Shown here: positions 6,644 to 7,649 of the stretch, in pieces
Position numbering within the stretch: position 1 is the stretch's first letter
Layout of the letters: the number at the start of each line of letters is the position of its first letter
Origin: Candidatus Zipacnadia bacterium
GTDB lineage: Bacteria > Armatimonadota > Zipacnadia > Zipacnadales > Zipacnadaceae
Direction: 5' to 3'
Length of the DNA stretch: 7,649 nt
Assembly (NCBI GenBank): GCA_029821255.1
Contig: JALGTS010000051.1
Coordinates: 1-7,649, forward strand
Notes under the pieces: model-generated
The model's input: the letters and a program-made list of their open reading frames with translations, nothing else
What the model was told of the DNA's origin: nothing
Database searches by the model: none
Made by a program: the position numbers and the translations under genes

Positions 6644-7649
6644 TCAGAGTCCCGCCTTCTCCTGCAGCAGGTCTACTGCATCCAGCCGTTCCCATGTGAA
6701 GTCAGGCTCATCACGGCCAAAATGACCGTAGGCCGCGGTCTGCTTATAGATCGGTCGTCGCAGGTCAAGATATTCAATAATCCCCTTGGGGCTTAGATCA
6801 AAACTATCTACGACCAGCTCTGTGATCCGTTCTTCAGGTATCTTGTTGGTACCAAAGCAGAACACATCAAAAGAGAACGGCTGCGTTTCTCCGATGGCAT
6901 AAGCAATGTGAACTTCGCAACGGTCAGCCAGACCTGCTGCGACAATATTCTTAGCCAGATAGCGCACCATATACGCAGCACTACGGTCCACCTTGGTGGG
7001 GTCCTTACCGCTGAAAGCGCCGCCCCCATGTCTGGCCCAACCCCCGTATGTATCAACAACGATCTTGCGCCCGGTCAACCCACTGTCAGCCTGTGGTCCT
7101 CCCGTGCTGAAACTACCGGTGCGATTCACAAAAACCCTGTCAGCCAGACCGTCAGTACACAACTCGTCAGGGATGACAGGAATGACAACCGCCTCAATCA
7201 AGTCGCCACGAAGCTGCTCCTGGCTTACATCAGGTCGGTGCTGCGCGGCAAGCAACACTTTGACAACTTCGGTTGGTTTGCCATCTTCATAACGAATTGT
7301 CACCTGGCTTTTGCCATCAGGACGCAGATAATCAAGCTGGTCGGCTTTGCGCACTTTGGCCAACCGCCGGCACAGCTTGTGGGCAAGCATAATTGGCATC
7401 GGCATATACTCGGGCGTCTCATTAGTAGCATAGCCAATCATCATGCCCTGGTCACCGGCACCTCCGATGTCCACGCCCTGCGCGATTTCCGGCGACTGTT
7501 CGTGAATAGCCGTCAGCACGCCGATAGTATCACAGTCAAAGCCGTGCTTGGCACGGGTATAGCCGATCTCACGGACGGTTTCGCGCACCACGTGCTCCAC
7601 CGGGCAATACCCCGTCGTGGTTACTTCACCAGCGACCAGACAGGTCCCG
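6644..7649 (-). CDS. metK: S-adenosylmethionine synthetase, 5' end cut by window edge
   Basis: 334 residues are visible, and the frame stays open to the right edge. Compared with the usual 380-400 aa, some 50-60 N-terminal residues are missing, including the SESVTEGHPDK region. The enzyme makes SAM from methionine and ATP in the cytosol. What is seen, in visible-residue numbering: LVAGEVTTT near the edge; signature 1 GGAGDQGMMIGYATNET (62-78); TGSFSTGGPQADSGLTGRK (177-195); VDTYGGWARHGGGAFSGKD (198-216) with the second signature GGGAFSGKD, followed by PTKVDRSAAY; and GRDEPDFTWE near the C-terminus. The GTG at 7600 is an internal Val, not a start, because family residues continue upstream of it. 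The promoter and any SAM-responsive leader would lie outside the window. The stop is within 26 nt of priA or overlaps it, so the two are probably co-transcribed. Confidence 0.97.
   Translation of the reverse strand, partial: GTCLVAGEVTTTGYCPVEHVVRETVREIGYTRAKHGFDCDTIGVLTAIHEQSPEIAQGVDIGGAGDQGMMIGYATNETPEYMPMPIMLAHKLCRRLAKVRKADQLDYLRPDGKSQVTIRYEDGKPTEVVKVLLAAQHRPDVSQEQLRGDLIEAVVIPVIPDELCTDGLADRVFVNRTGSFSTGGPQADSGLTGRKIVVDTYGGWARHGGGAFSGKDPTKVDRSAAYMVRYLAKNIVAAGLADRCEVHIAYAIGETQPFSFDVFCFGTNKIPEERITELVVDSFDLSPKGIIEYLDLRRPIYKQTAAYGHFGRDEPDFTWERLDAVDLLQEKAGL

Noticed and set aside
7598..7600. GTG as the metK start
   Set aside because: The frame upstream to the window edge encodes LVAGEVTTT, a conserved internal MetK segment, so the gene extends past the window.

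Overview
The window is a dense run of seven genes, all read on the minus strand. It looks like part of one long operon or co-directional cluster in an anaerobic bacterium. Transcription enters at the right edge and leaves at the left edge. The order in the direction of transcription is: metK (S-adenosylmethionine synthetase, 5' end cut off by the window), priA (primosomal helicase), def (peptide deformylase), fmt (Met-tRNA formyltransferase), a small three-repeat TPR protein, a RACo-type [2Fe-2S]/ASKHA reductive activator of corrinoid proteins, and the first 63 codons of a corrinoid (B12-binding) methyltransferase protein cut off by the left edge.

The organism is most likely a low-oxygen member of the Firmicutes/Clostridia, such as an acetogenic, syntrophic or methylotrophic lineage. 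This is inferred from the priA-def-fmt order, which is common in Firmicutes, and from the RACo/corrinoid-protein pair, which is typical of anaerobes that move methyl groups through cobalamin proteins. Base composition is moderate. No taxon can be named from this sequence alone.

Layout: 7649-6644 metK; 6617-4131 priA (start uncertain; alternatives reach 6647 or 6695); 4102-3521 def (GTG start); 3518-2571 fmt (GTG start, 2 nt after def); 2511-2164 TPR protein; 2129-288 RACo-like activator; 191-1 corrinoid protein. Intergenic gaps are 2 to 96 nt. No intrinsic terminator, tRNA, rRNA, mobile element, CRISPR array or convincing internal promoter was found. The longest gap (192-287) holds a perfect 8-bp hairpin and an uninterrupted reading frame that ends 3 nt before the corrinoid-protein start.

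Functional logic: the right half is housekeeping (SAM supply, replication restart, and addition and removal of the formyl group on initiator methionine). The left half is an anaerobic methyl-transfer module: an electron-accepting activator next to the corrinoid protein it probably reactivates. One-carbon chemistry links most of the genes: SAM from MetK, 10-formyl-tetrahydrofolate used by Fmt, formate released by Def, and methyl-cobalamin on the corrinoid protein. The most interesting points are the joining of a corrinoid activation module to a translation-initiation cluster, the unassigned TPR protein between them, and the structured RACo/corrinoid junction.
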